The position numbers were made by a program, and so were the translations under genes. Of a DNA stretch of 64,000 nt, positions 1 to 10,481 are shown piece after piece. The stretch is from Lunularia cruciata (Eukaryota > Streptophyta > Marchantiopsida > Lunulariales > Lunulariaceae), in assembly GCA_948567375.1 (NCBI GenBank), contig OX419757.1:52263665-52327664 (forward strand). Reading direction: 5' to 3'. The notes beneath the pieces were generated by a model. It had not been told where the DNA came from. It searched no databases and saw only the letters and a program-made list of their open reading frames with translations. Each line of letters opens with the position of its first letter. Position 1 is the stretch's first letter.

Positions 1-518
1 TGTGACAAGAAGTACAACACCTTCTTCTTCAAGGAAGACCTTCTATTCTATGAGAATTAGATTTATGTTCCAGCTAAGGCTGATCTTTGACTTGTGCACG
101 TCCAAGAAGCCCATGATTTACCAATTGTTGATCACATGGGTGTGGACAAGACTTTGGGTACCCTCCAATGCCAATAGTGGTAGCCCAACATGGTATTAGA
201 TGTTTGAGAGTTTGTCCAATTGTGTGAGAGTTACCAATGTAACAAGGCCAACAACCAAAAACCAAGTGGACTCTTTCTACCATTCTCCATTCCATCTGCT
301 CAATGGGAACATGTGAGCTTGGATCTCATCATATCCTTGCCCAAGGCAAAGCAAGGTCACACAACAATAATGGTGTTTGTGAATAAGCTTAGTAAGCAAA
401 TCCATTTGGCACTAACCTTTAATATCGTGGATGCTCTAACATTGGCGCAGATCTACTTCAAAATTGTCTTCAAGCATCATGGGATGTCTTCTATACTCAT
501 CTTTGACCGTGATCCTTG
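1..518 (+). mobile_element. Ty3/gypsy chromovirus fragment (family 2, copy A, left part)
   Basis: This is an integrase portion of an old Ty3/gypsy element, cut by the left window edge and interrupted at 518 by family 1 copy 1. What is visible is the zinc-binding N-terminal region (MGVDKT-like and CNKANNQKPSG stretches) and the start of the catalytic core (EHVSLDLIISLPKAKQG). The same protein and DNA sequence occurs at 22620-23130 in family 2 copy B, and the element resumes at 11156 with the next part of the integrase. It is broken, with many decayed positions. Identification as Ty3/gypsy rests on the integrase core; the family link rests on close similarity to copy B. Confidence 0.85.
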
Positions 519-1644
519 TGTCATGCCATTTGTAGTGCCGCATCTAGATGCTCGGACACTAGAGTTCCAATGATAGTAGTTAGAGTTATTTCAGCAGTTT
601 CTCAGAGACTAATTTCCGATGGTCAGATTTTGTGTTTGGGGTACCACCGTCACTTTACACCATTTGCACCGTCGAGTGTGCCATCAGTGGGACCGTTGGG
701 GTTTTAGAGCTAGCTTGAGTCCAGGGGGTATAGTTTTGAAGTGAGCTCTAGAGAGCTCACTTCCTTGATGTTGAGCCTTCGAGTTCTTGGCTATGGTGGA
801 CAGAGGTCTGTGAGCCGGCTTGTCTCTCACTCAAGATGAACCTCTGATGGCTATTATGGTAGCGCACCATGGACTAAGAAGGCAAGGAACCCCAACTCCA
901 TCATACTCCTCCAAGGCTAACACTCCAAGACTCAAGACATTGCTCACTAGAGAACTCAATGAGAGAGAGATAGTTGTAAATGAAAGGATGATGAGTACCT
1001 CCTCACCCCTTGTTTATATACTTGTGAAATAGTTACATACCAAAGTTACTAATTACCGTAGTAACTCAAGTTACTAGACTAAAAGTCAAGTAAAGTCAAA
1101 AGGTAGAAAGGAATATCCATTCACATGGGCATATTCCCTAAGCATGTGGTCTTATCTTGACCCAACCACTAAGTCAAGGATTCCTTCACATGGGCTATCT
1201 TTGGACTAAAGAAGAATCCAAAACAAAAAGGCTTGTGGGCCCAAGAGTTCTCAACTCTTTCCTCAAAGCCAAACACCTAGGAATAATACCAAGTCAACAA
1301 ACTAAAATCCAAAATAGTGGTGCTCATCTTTTCTACTTCCTCTAAAGTAAGGTCCCCTCTATCTTAGCTATAATTAACTTTAGCTAACCATGACTAATAT
1401 AGAACCATCCTTTATCTTTATATAAATAATATCTCTTAAATACTTGTAATACCAAGCTAAATATCACAATACCATACACATGCACAAATGGGTGTTACAG
1501 GCCGACAAGAGTCACCTGGATTCTCTATGCTTGAGTGGGTGCGACTTGACTGTAATAAGTGCCCAATTATTGATAGTTTATAGAGTGACAGATCAAGTAC
1601 TGATCTGAGTTGAGTTGAGTTGAGAGTGGTAAGCAATTTGATTA
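519..1644 (+). repeat. 5' terminal repeat (block B) of family 1 copy 1
   Basis: Block B begins TGTCATGCC and ends at GATTA (1644). It matches 10601-11049 near the 3' end, apart from a nested 691-bp insertion (809-1499) and a small indel. Immediately downstream is CATCAGAG, which shares seven bases (ATCAGAG) with the usual initiator-Met tRNA primer site, so the end of B behaves as the U5 border. Unlike an ordinary 5' LTR, it lacks the roughly 107-bp block A that precedes B at the 3' end. Confidence 0.85.
809..1499. mobile_element. Solo LTR nested in the 5' terminal repeat
   Basis: This is a 691-bp sequence starting TGTGAGCC and ending GTGTTACA, i.e. TG...CA ends, with no coding potential. It interrupts block B: the flanks GGTC (805-808) and GGCC (1500-1503) look like a 4-bp target duplication with one later change, and removing the insert restores the B sequence seen at 10601-11049. 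A TATA-like stretch lies near 1415-1430. No related internal region is seen in the window, so the family is unknown. A solo LTR is the simplest reading; a small TRIM-type element is the alternative. Confidence 0.7.
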
Positions 1645-2900
1645 CATCAGAGAAGTGAAGTCAGGGGGAAATCGGGTGCAAGAACTTTGAGTGTTGATGG
1701 TATCTCCAAGCTCGGTGGATCGTTGGTAGCTCGATTCAAGTTCAGTGTTTCCCTAGTGTGTAGAAGCTCGTTCAATTGATGCAGATTTGGCAGTTAGGCA
1801 GACGGTGTACGGAAGCACTGGCCAAATTTTGAGTAAAGAAGGAACAAATTTCGAGCAGTGGTTGTGATTATGAGCTCAAGAGGTGAAGGAAGGACCAATT
1901 TGCTGCGAGTTGGGCTCAGAAGGTCAAATTGAAGGTGGAGTTGTCAAGCTATTCTCATGAATTTGTGATTTGGAAAAACCCGTGTTGTCAATTTGGCTCG
2001 AGTGGAAAGTTAGCGGGGGATTTGGCAGGCAGCCAACTTTAGGGTTTATATCATATTTTACGTCAGATTTTGGTTGGGATTTACATCAGATTTTGGCCAG
2101 ATTTGGAGGAGTTCCACTATTTGGCCAGAATTGGAGGAGTTTTGCTAGTTTGAAGGACTTTCGTAGATTTGGATAAGTTTCACTAATTTTGGAGGAGGTT
2201 TGAAGTGGCAAGAAGAAAGGCCTCATTTGGCTGAATTTAGAGGCTTTGAGGCATATGGCTGCGGGCTATGAGAGGCTATGAAGGCCAGAAGGGCCAACAA
2301 GCCAGCTTGTTGGCGTGAGGCTAGCTAGTTTAGAGTAGATCTTGGTCATTGGTTGACAAAATCTGCCTTTCTTGCTAGATTGTGCGCAACAGGGTTTGAC
2401 CCCTAGATCTCTTGTTCCTAGACTGGTGCTCTAGCCAATTGGTCCACCCTCACTTGTTGTCCTAGTGATTGTGCCACTGTTATCTATACACTTGTAGCTT
2501 TGGCTAAGAGAGGCAGTTTGATCCCATTCTTGGTGATCTTGGTAGCTTAGGACTTAGATACGAACTGAACTTCTCTTATGTCAAATGCCAAATGGTGGCA
2601 GAGTCAGTCCCATGTTGTGTTATGAGATGGAGGGTTTTCGTTTAGATTTCTTGTGATTGGACCTCCTCCATTCTCTACTTCTTGTTTGTGCACCACGTTT
2701 GTGTGAGGTGCCATGACTTTTGAGCATTGGTGCTTTGGTATGCTCTTGGTAGTGAGGCTAGAATAATCACCCGTCAGACTACCTTTGTTTCTCTGCGGTG
2801 AGGCAGGAAGTGATGACCTGCAGACTGTGAGAGTGTGTGTTATGATGGCAGGTTACAGGTTTCTCTTTCCCCTAGTGTAGTTATCTCGGTTAAAGTTACA
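1645..2900 (+). other. Untranslated leader of family 1 copy 1
   Basis: This stretch of about 1.25 kb between the primer-site region and gag has no long open frame. The same leader is found in copy 2 (52500-53730, inverse). It carries a tRNA-like sequence in antisense (2384-2453) but no other recognisable element. A long leader is common in plant Ty3/gypsy elements. Confidence 0.6.
2384..2453 (-). other. tRNA-like sequence in the element leader
   Basis: Read on the minus strand, the stretch has a D-arm-like CCAATTGGCTAGAGCACCAG, a CTAGGAA anticodon-loop-like segment and a B-box-like GGGTCAAACCC. The anticodon stem does not pair well, so it is not a working tRNA gene. The same stretch lies at 52951-53024 in copy 2, so the element carried it before the copies separated. 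It may be a captured tRNA or SINE piece. Confidence 0.5.
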
Positions 2901-4700
2901 TTAGTGGGTGGTGCTTAGTTGGTATTGGCACGTGGTGGTGTTGGCGCATGGTGGTGTTGGCACTTGCGGTTGCAACTTACGGTTGCAGTTGAGGGTTCGG
3001 GTTTGCTGTTGTGGTTACTTTGTCACGACAAAGTTCTTTGGAGATTCCAGAGGAGTTAGCCCTGCAATATGTAGTAGCTTTACTCGGAGTGGTGCTTGGT
3101 ATCAGCCTATATCTCAGGTCCCAGTGAAGGAGGAGATTGACTCTGAGTTGGAGTTTGACACAGGAGCTGATTCAGTTGAGAGTGCACTTGGTGTGTCCGC
3201 ATTGTTGTTGTGGGACATGGACGAGATTTATGGGGCCTCCAAAGGCCCTAGGCGTTACTCTGGTATAGTGGGTACCATTGAGTTGGATGACTTCATCCAG
3301 GAGTTCAATAGTTGGTGTGATCTGTAGTAGATACGGAACCCAACTTTGTTCATACCCTTCATGGCATGGAAGGGGTTGTTTCAGTATCTGGAGGGTCCAC
3401 CGATGGATGACTACCATGAGTTGAGGAGAGCTCATTTGGAGGAGATTGAGTTATGGAGACAGTATTGGTCTCCACACTATGTCTCCATCACTTCAAGCCC
3501 GATGGCCAAGAGTAGATCGAGTGTACCTACAAGTTCTAGCTTGAGTAGTGTGGGTGGAGCTAGTGAGGTGCACTAATTGGAGATAGTGCTACTACGAGTG
3601 GAGGTACCGCTGCAGGAGGTGGTGTGGTACCGGGGTTTAACCCCATGGTGGAGTTCTTCCTATGTTGAGGTAGAACTACTAGGGAGTGCGGATTGACAAG
3701 CTGAGGAGCTTGTAGGAGTTCCAACGGAAGGCTAAAGAGAGCCTACGCAAGGCATACACTCGTATGAGACGGCTGATCAGTTTCACTCAGGGAGTTACTG
3801 AGGCCCATGCAGTCCAGTTTTGGTATGGGATATTGGACAGGGAGTTACTACATAGAGTTTGTGATGCTACGTTGTTACAGGCTACTTTGCCTACTTTGGC
3901 AATGGTCTTTGGTTTGGCTGAGCGTATTGAGCTCAACATGGTGGAGGAGAGAGTGGTGACATCTAGATTTGGTAGGGAGACCTCATCCACAATTGTGACT
4001 TCTTTTAGAGTGCAGCAGAGTGCACCACGCCCAGTTGGTTTTTGAGGACAGGGTGGACAGCCCAGATCCTATGGAGCGAGTGGAAGGCCTAGTGGAGTTA
4101 GACCTTTACTCTCATTTTTGGGTCAGCAGTAGCCAGTGAGTGGTGGTGTTGCTTGTTGGACTTGTGGTGGACCTCACCATCGGAGAGAGTGTACTCAAGG
4201 CAATGGACCTGATACCTTAGGTGCATCACAACCAGCACAGAGGCAGTGTGAGCATTGCCACAAATTTGGTCACACTAGTGACCGGTCTTTTGACCTACAC
4301 CCGGAGTTACGGAGTGGTAGGGTTGCTATGGCTGGTAGTAGAGGAGCTCCAGTTCATGGAGGACGATGTGGTAGAGGTGGTGGTAGAGGATCTACACCTA
4401 ATAGGGGTGCAGTACTTGCCCTTACTTCTGACATAGCTATGGCTACTCAGATTGAGCAGTTGGAGCAAAGATTGGCTAGTATGGCTATTGCTCAGAGGAG
4501 ATCAGATTTGGGTGCTGAGGCTTCCACCTCATATGCTAGTGATAGAGATGCTTTGGACTTCATGTGCAGAGCAACACAGGTGGATGTATGTGCAGCAGTG
4601 ACTAGGAGTGCAGTATGTGCTCTAGAGCCTAGAGGAGCATCAATGGAGTTGGACCCACAGAGAGGAGAGGTTGGGAGACAGGTCAGACTTCCCTAGTCTT
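2900..4700 (+). pseudogene. gag remnant of family 1 copy 1
   Basis: Gag packages element RNA. Recognisable parts are an acidic N-terminal segment (about 3110-3330), a central helical capsid-like region (3600-4040), and a nucleocapsid with two Cys/His knuckles at 4150-4310 (CWTCGGPHHRREC and CEHCHKFGH), followed by a Gly/Arg-rich basic stretch. The knuckle followed by a DLHPE-like sequence is typical of plant Ty3/gypsy gag. The same order is seen in copy 2 at 50690-52500. The region is decayed and not translatable as it stands. Confidence 0.75.
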
Positions 4701-5710
4701 TCACGCTATCTGAGGCATTGCAGACAACATCCATGGTTCCTAGGCGTCCCAGTGCAGGTGTGGTAGGTGGTGATGGAGTGCATGATGGACTACCTACTAG
4801 TCAGCCACCTACTACTACACAGACTAAGTCTAGCATGATGTTGGGGGCGGCTCAGCTGATTATGCGGCATCCTTTGTTTTTGGCCAGTGATATGTTTACA
4901 TTGGGAGTTGACCTAGCCCTAGTATTCCGGTTGGCTGCCACGTTGTGTGAGAGTAGGGATGGTATGGTTCCTACTTCCAATGTAGAGGTGGTTGGTAGTG
5001 GAGCTGACTTGGTTGAGGAGCATGGGATCCGTTCAGCGACCAGTGGTTTATGGCAATCAGCAACGGCTGGACTAGAGGAGTTGCCAACTAGACTGGCCTT
5101 TGAGAGAGCACGATTCACACCTGGTGTTGTCCTATTGGATAACCAGAGGGGGATTTTTTGTTTGGTGGGACCTTCAAGGAAGGTCTATACACCATAGAGA
5201 GTCTTGTTAGACTCTGGTGCGCAACCCCTTATGTTGGGGAAGGTTGTAGTTGTCGGTCTGGAGTTATAAAAGACCAATGTGGAGAGGTGTCCATTTTAGA
5301 TCTAGACATCTCTAGGTGGTGGTTCAATACAGTACATCACACGTGGGGAGCTTGTTATCTAGGTTCAGCCTGGTCATCTGACTGATAGCTTGGTGGTGAG
5401 AGCTTAGGCTATTGCAACAATAGCTTAGTCATATGATGTGCTAGTTGGGGGAGCAGTGTTATACCCCATGGGTTTCAGCATTGACTATTGGGAGGAGACA
5501 ACCTCTTATAGACCTGGTTGGCAGTTTGGTGAGGGACGGGTATGTCGTCTACCAGTACGCTTCAGTAGTGGCAGTCTTGGCTCACTACAATCCAAGACCA
5601 TAGCAGCATCAGGTTTAGCTTTCAGTGGTGCAGTTACTTGGCCTTGTGACTTGTTGGAGGGGAACGCCCATGTAGAAGATACTCCAGTACTAGAGGAGAT
5701 CACTTGACTT
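4700..5710 (+). pseudogene. Protease region of family 1 copy 1
   Basis: This is the retropepsin-type aspartic protease region, with the active-site signature LLDSGAQP clearly readable in copy 2 (about 50170-50220) and its counterpart here near 5200-5230. It is preceded by a conserved linker and followed by a spacer (YPMGFSIDYWEE) that leads into the methyltransferase. The family role is cutting the gag-pol precursor. Decayed. Confidence 0.7.
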
Positions 5711-5879
5711 TGGAGTACGAGTAGGATTGTTCCATCCACTTTGGATGTTCCATGTGGAGTTCAGAGGAGGCATTGCAGCAGCATGTAGATCAGTTGGTGC
5801 AGCAGGCTTGGAGTGGAGCCTTCGTACCATCAGGAGATGAGTGTGAGGATGAGCCTCTAGAGGCGATTGCTTTGACACC

Positions 5880-6860
5880 TCTGGATACCACACTCATTGC
5901 TTGGCAATATCCATTAGAGGAGATATGCCTATTGGAGTTGTTTGGTGGGATCAGCACCGGACTAGCTGCGGTGTTACAGGCGGGTATACGAGTACAGAGG
6001 TACTTGTATGTAGAGAGAGATGAGACTGCTAGGCAAGTTTCTCTACATCATGTGGCACACTTGGCCTATTGATATCCAGAGTTATTACCGATGTCAGCAG
6101 TCAGAGGTTACCAGAAGGCCCTACCAAGAGACATTTCCTTACTGGGGGCGCATGACCTAGAGAGACATAGGCCTATTCACTTGGTGATTTCTGGATGGCC
6201 ATGTTAGGGACATACACGTGCGGGCCGCGGTTTGGGTCTTCAAGATCCTCGTTCTAGTGTGTTTTGGGAGATGTTACGAGTACTACAACATCTCTAGGTT
6301 CATTAGTCTGTTTCTCTAGCTTACCTTTTGGAGAACATTCCTTTGATGGGTGATTCTTGCACCAGAGTGGTGGCGAGTACACATCAGGTCCACTCTTAGA
6401 TGGGACCTGTTGTATTGTTAGATGCAGCCAGAGTGGGATCACGGGCTCATCGTCTTGGTCTTTGGTGGACAAACCTCTTACCCAAAGAGGTTCTACATCG
6501 TGCTTATGATGGGATTCAACGACTTGACCACATCTTTGTTGCTGATATCTTGGATATTGAGCGTCAGTCTCAGACAATGGTAGTGGCTGATAGGTCACCT
6601 ATGGCAGTGGTGAACCTAGTTGGACAGCCTAGAGTTGCATTTCCCACACTCATGAGTTTCCTAGGCTCTCATGCTTTTCAAGAGGGAGGATCTGGACTTG
6701 TTTGGGACTCACAATTATAGCAGTTGGTGGAGCCCAATGCTGATGAGAGAGAGCGGGCAATGGGTTTTTGCATCAAGGGTTTAGGGTTTTAGAGACATCT
6801 AGGTGTTAGAGGCATCTAGGTGTCAGGTGTTAGATCAGGCTATGGACCTAAACTATTTGA
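5880..6860 (+). pseudogene. Cytosine-C5 DNA methyltransferase domain within pol (family 1 copy 1)
   Basis: This domain lies between protease and RT. Visible motifs are motif I, LLELFGGISTGLAAVLQAGI (about 5932-5991), which resembles the DNMT3/DRM form LSLFDGIATG; the motif IV SGWPC core with its Pro-Cys (about 6191-6206); a motif VI LLEN sequence (about 6327-6340); a motif VIII-like segment, LDAARVGSRAHR (about 6418-6455), close to the DAKEVSAAHRAR pattern of DNMT3; a motif IX-like ERERAMGF (about 6748-6771); and a motif X-like QAMDLN. Known family role: transfer of methyl from S-adenosylmethionine to cytosine. A C5 enzyme fits better than the adenine methylase of DIRS elements because of the PC and ENV motifs. 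Decayed; both copies carry the domain. Confidence 0.8.
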
Positions 6861-7225
6861 CCTGGATTGTGAGCCTTGGCTTGGTAGAGCAGTGTAGGAT
6901 GTGCTTGATCGGTATCACCACTCAGACACTGATGAGCCATGTGCCTATCGAGACGATTCAAGCACATGCTGGGGGCGATGGACCGAGTGGACATGGTATT
7001 CTTGCGACACATCTAGTAGCTACTAGGGAGAGTGGTCTACTTGGAGTCCATCTAGGTGAGCATGAGCTACTTGGATTACACCCTTGGTCCACATGGGATG
7101 CAGCTAGAGGACGTGTGGAGCTTGCAGCCAGAGTGGAGGGAGTTTTTCACACAGAGGTTGGGACCTCTAGTGGTCAGGAGCATGACACTATTGCTCCCAA
7201 GGGCCCAGTATAGCAGCCAGTCAAT

Positions 7226-8680
7226 ATGTCTTCCACTCTTACTACAGTTACAGAGGATACTTGGGAGCCAGATCTTGGACCCAAGCTTATTGGAGAGGAA
7301 AGATGGGAGGTTTGGAGGTTCTTGAGGAGTCACACGAGTTGTTTTGCCTTCAGTATGAAGGATTTGGGTGCTCTAAAGGGACCTAGTATACGGATTGAGC
7401 TGACTAGCGATACACCAATTTTCCGATGTCCATATTGTTATAGTGACATGGAGAGGACATTGATTCAGAGCCGGAGTAGTGACCTTTTTGAGGTTGGGTT
7501 GGTGGAGATTTCACATGGAGAGTATGCATCAGCAACAATGATGCCAGCCAAGAAGGATATGCATGGCAACTATACCAATAGGCGAATGTGTGGAGATTAC
7601 CGTCCTATCAACCGATAGACCAAGGCTGATTGGTATGTCATGCCTACATCGGAGGAGATTTTTGATACAATTGTGCATGCAAAGATCTTCAGTACTTTGG
7701 ATCTTCGAGCGGGATATCATCAGTTGCCAATCAAGGAGGAGGATAAGTCCAAGACAACATTTTAGGCTATTGATCCTCACGGCAAGGATGTGTTATATTA
7801 GTGGCGATTCTTACCATTTGGGTTAAAGAACGCTCCTGTTGAGTTCTAGAGGGTCATGGATAGGATCCTAGCTGGATTGGATTTTGCTCGGTGCTATATT
7901 GATGACATTTTGGTTTATAGTACTACTGTGGAGGAGCATGAGAGACAATTGTTGGAGGTGTTTGAGAGGTTGAGATCTCATGGACTCAAATTACATCCTG
8001 GGAAGTGTAGGTTCTTCCACAAGCAGGTTGAGTATTTGGGTCACACTATCTATCCCGGAGGACTTGGTGTTTAGCAAACCAAGGTGGAGGCTATTGCATG
8101 TATTCTTTGGCCTACGGATGTGAGCAAAGTGTGAGCATTCCTTGGGTTGGCAAACTTCTATCACCGCTATGTTAGAGGATTTAGTGCCATTGCCAAGGCC
8201 TTGACAAAGCTGACCAAGCTTACACAGGAGTGGTGTTGGGGAGATGAGCAAGAGAGAGCTTTTGTAGAGCTCAAGGAGAGGTTGACATCTGCTCCTATTT
8301 TGAGGAGACCGATCAGGGGACGACCATTTCATGTTCACACTGATTGGAGTATGTTGGGGCTTGGAGCAGTGCTCACCCAACATGATGATGAGGAGAAGGA
8401 GTTTGTGGTGGCCTATGCTAGTCGCTCCAACAATTCAACGGAGGCAAAGTATAGTTCATATGAGGGGGAGTGCTTGATAGCAGTTTGGGCAGTAGCACAT
8501 TTCTGATGTTACCTATTTGGTAACCCCTTCACTCTCATCATTGATCATCAGCCACTGAAGTGGTTGATGGAGTCCGACAAGCTTTCAAGGAAGCTTGCAC
8601 GATGAGCTCTGATTTTACAAGAGTATGATTTCACGGTTGTTCACAGACCTGGAGTGGTGAACCGTGATGCAGATGGGTTG
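7226..8680 (+). pseudogene. Reverse transcriptase and RNase H of family 1 copy 1
   Basis: This is Ty3/gypsy-type RT: CGDYRPINR (about 7590-7616), FSTLDLRAGYHQLPI (about 7690-7735), LPFGLKNAP (about 7810-7840), and the catalytic YIDDILVYS (about 7897-7923). Then come HPGKCRFF and a VEYLGH stretch, and an RNase H beginning near HTDWSMLGLGAVL (about 8336-8375), with an SYEGECLIAVWAV block. The order and motifs are those of Metaviridae pol. Decayed. Confidence 0.85.
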
Positions 8681-8929
8681 AGTAGAAACCCATGTCCCAA
8701 CCAGCAGGATCAGACCGGAGCACGTTGGCATGGTGAGACAGATGAGGAGATGGTGCCAGGTTGGCATGCATCGGCCTTTCTGTGTATATTTGCAGAGGCT
8801 TTGGTGGTATCTCTCAGCGCATACATGAGGAGTTATTGAGGTCACAGATCTAGAGAGTGAAGATATTGGTACAGTTCAGCAAGACATTCATGATGGTGTC
8901 TTAGTGATGGACTATCTTTGCACTGGTGT

Positions 8930-9920
8930 TGTGGGTGGCGCAATTGAGGCCAAGGAGAGAGACCATGTTCTTCAGCAATCCAGACAGTTCAGATTGGAGG
9001 GTAGACACCTTTTGCGTGTATAGGAGAATGGTAAAGTGCAAGTAGTACCACTTCCATCCCAAAGACCACAGTTGGTCCGTCATGCTCATAAGGAGCTAGG
9101 ACATTTTGGAGTAAAGCATATGTATAGCTTACTCTAGAGTCATTATTGGTGGCGCGGTATGCAGACCAAAGTACAATAGTTTGTTGCCAGATGTGTGGTT
9201 TGTGATCGAGTTAGAGCATCATTCAATGCTCCTATGCCACATTTACACCCATTACCTATCATGGGATTGGGTTACCGTTGGAGTTTGGACTTCGCCGGAC
9301 CTTTACCACTTATTGTAAGACATCATCGGTATGTTTTGGTGATGGTGGAGCACTTCTCCAAGTGGATTGAGTTGGTGGCACTTCTTGACAAGTCTAGTGA
9401 AGAGACAACTTACTCATTTCTGGATCGAGTTCTTAGTCATTTTGGTGCACCAGTTGAGGTTTTCACTGATCAGGGTACAAAGTTCTTGGGGGAGTTTCAA
9501 GTCTTGTGTGACAAGGCTTTGATTGATCATTATACTACATCCCGAGATCACCCTAAGGCAGATGGCTTAGCAGAGAGAGTGGTTCAGATGGTGAAGAGAG
9601 GATTGCAAAAGTATGGTTTGCGGAGAGGCCACTTGGGAGATTGGGATCTCCAATTACCTTGGTTGGCCTTGGGCTATTTGTTCAGCCAGCAAGCCTCCTT
9701 AGCATCCTTCTCTCCATACTTTCTACTCTATGGACGAGATCCAGATTTACCTACAGCCATTTGTCGAGATGTTACTGTAGTTTTGGACTTGATGACCCCG
9801 ATGTATGGATAAGCGCATGTTCTCAGCGGGCAGAGATCTTTTGGAGAGTGATGCCGATGGCCTTTGAGAACTTGGCGATTGCTCAACATAGACATACTTT
9901 ACGCTATGCTACCATTTGAG
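8930..9920 (+). pseudogene. DDE integrase of family 1 copy 1
   Basis: Retroviral-type integrase. The HHCC-like N-terminal region is near 9080-9210. The catalytic core begins YRWSLDFAGPLPL (first Asp, about 9270-9310), continues to VEVFTDQGTKFLGEF (second Asp, about 9453-9495), and on to the ADGLAERVVQMVKRGL segment (Glu, about 9560-9605). A DDE integrase makes short target duplications, consistent with the 4-bp CTTG pair at the ends of this copy. No tyrosine recombinase is seen. Decayed. Confidence 0.85.
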
Positions 9921-9984
9921 GAGGAGGTTATAGACCCTTGATCCGTCAATTTCATCCAAGCAATTATGTATATCTATAGCAGAC

Positions 9985-10323
9985 AGCACCGATGACACTT
10001 GATGTTTCTACATGCCGCACTATCTTGAGAGTGTGTGAGGTTTTGCCATCTCGAGTCCTTGTATTAGAAGGACATGATGGTGTTGTTTGGAAGGATCATG
10101 TGCACAATTGTGCGCCATGCCACCTCTCGAACATTGATGGTACTATGGACCCAAGCTTGGCACTTGTATGTGCAGGCTTGAGGTGTATGTTATGTGGCTC
10201 TTCTGGTGGAGCTGCTACTATGTTAGTGTGTGATAGCTGTTTGAGAGGATGGCATATGGCATGTAGGACTCCTCCCCTCATGGTGGTTCCTCAGGGACAA
10301 TGGTTATGTTCTAGATGTACTTG
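9985..10323 (+). pseudogene. Integrase tail with C-terminal PHD finger (family 1 copy 1)
   Basis: After the integrase comes a short SH3-like tail (LPSRVLVLEGHDGVVWKDH, then CAPCHLSNIDG), and then a C4HC3 zinc finger at about 10188-10322: CMLC, VCDSC, GWHMAC, WLCSRC. The spacing and the Trp before the last Cys pair fit a PHD finger, a reader of histone H3 tails. In chromoviruses the same place is usually taken by a chromodomain that guides integration. Copy 2 has the same finger (45145-45310). A targeting role is inference. Confidence 0.8.
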
Positions 10324-10481
10324 ACCTATAGCTAGTTCATTCTTTATATGATATAGATTGCAGACATGCGACTAACGATGGGGCTCCATAGCATCCGGCC
10401 TCCTGATCTTTGCCTATTAGAGGGTATACCATATACTTAGAGTAGATGGCTATCTGGAGTTAGAGGGGCCTAACCGCCAGC

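Noticed and set aside
2384-2453. A functional tRNA gene
   Set aside because: The anticodon stem and acceptor pairing fail; only D-arm and B-box words remain.
5880-6860. Adenine methylase (as carried by DIRS elements)
   Set aside because: Motif I, the Pro-Cys motif IV and the ENV motif are those of cytosine-C5 enzymes.
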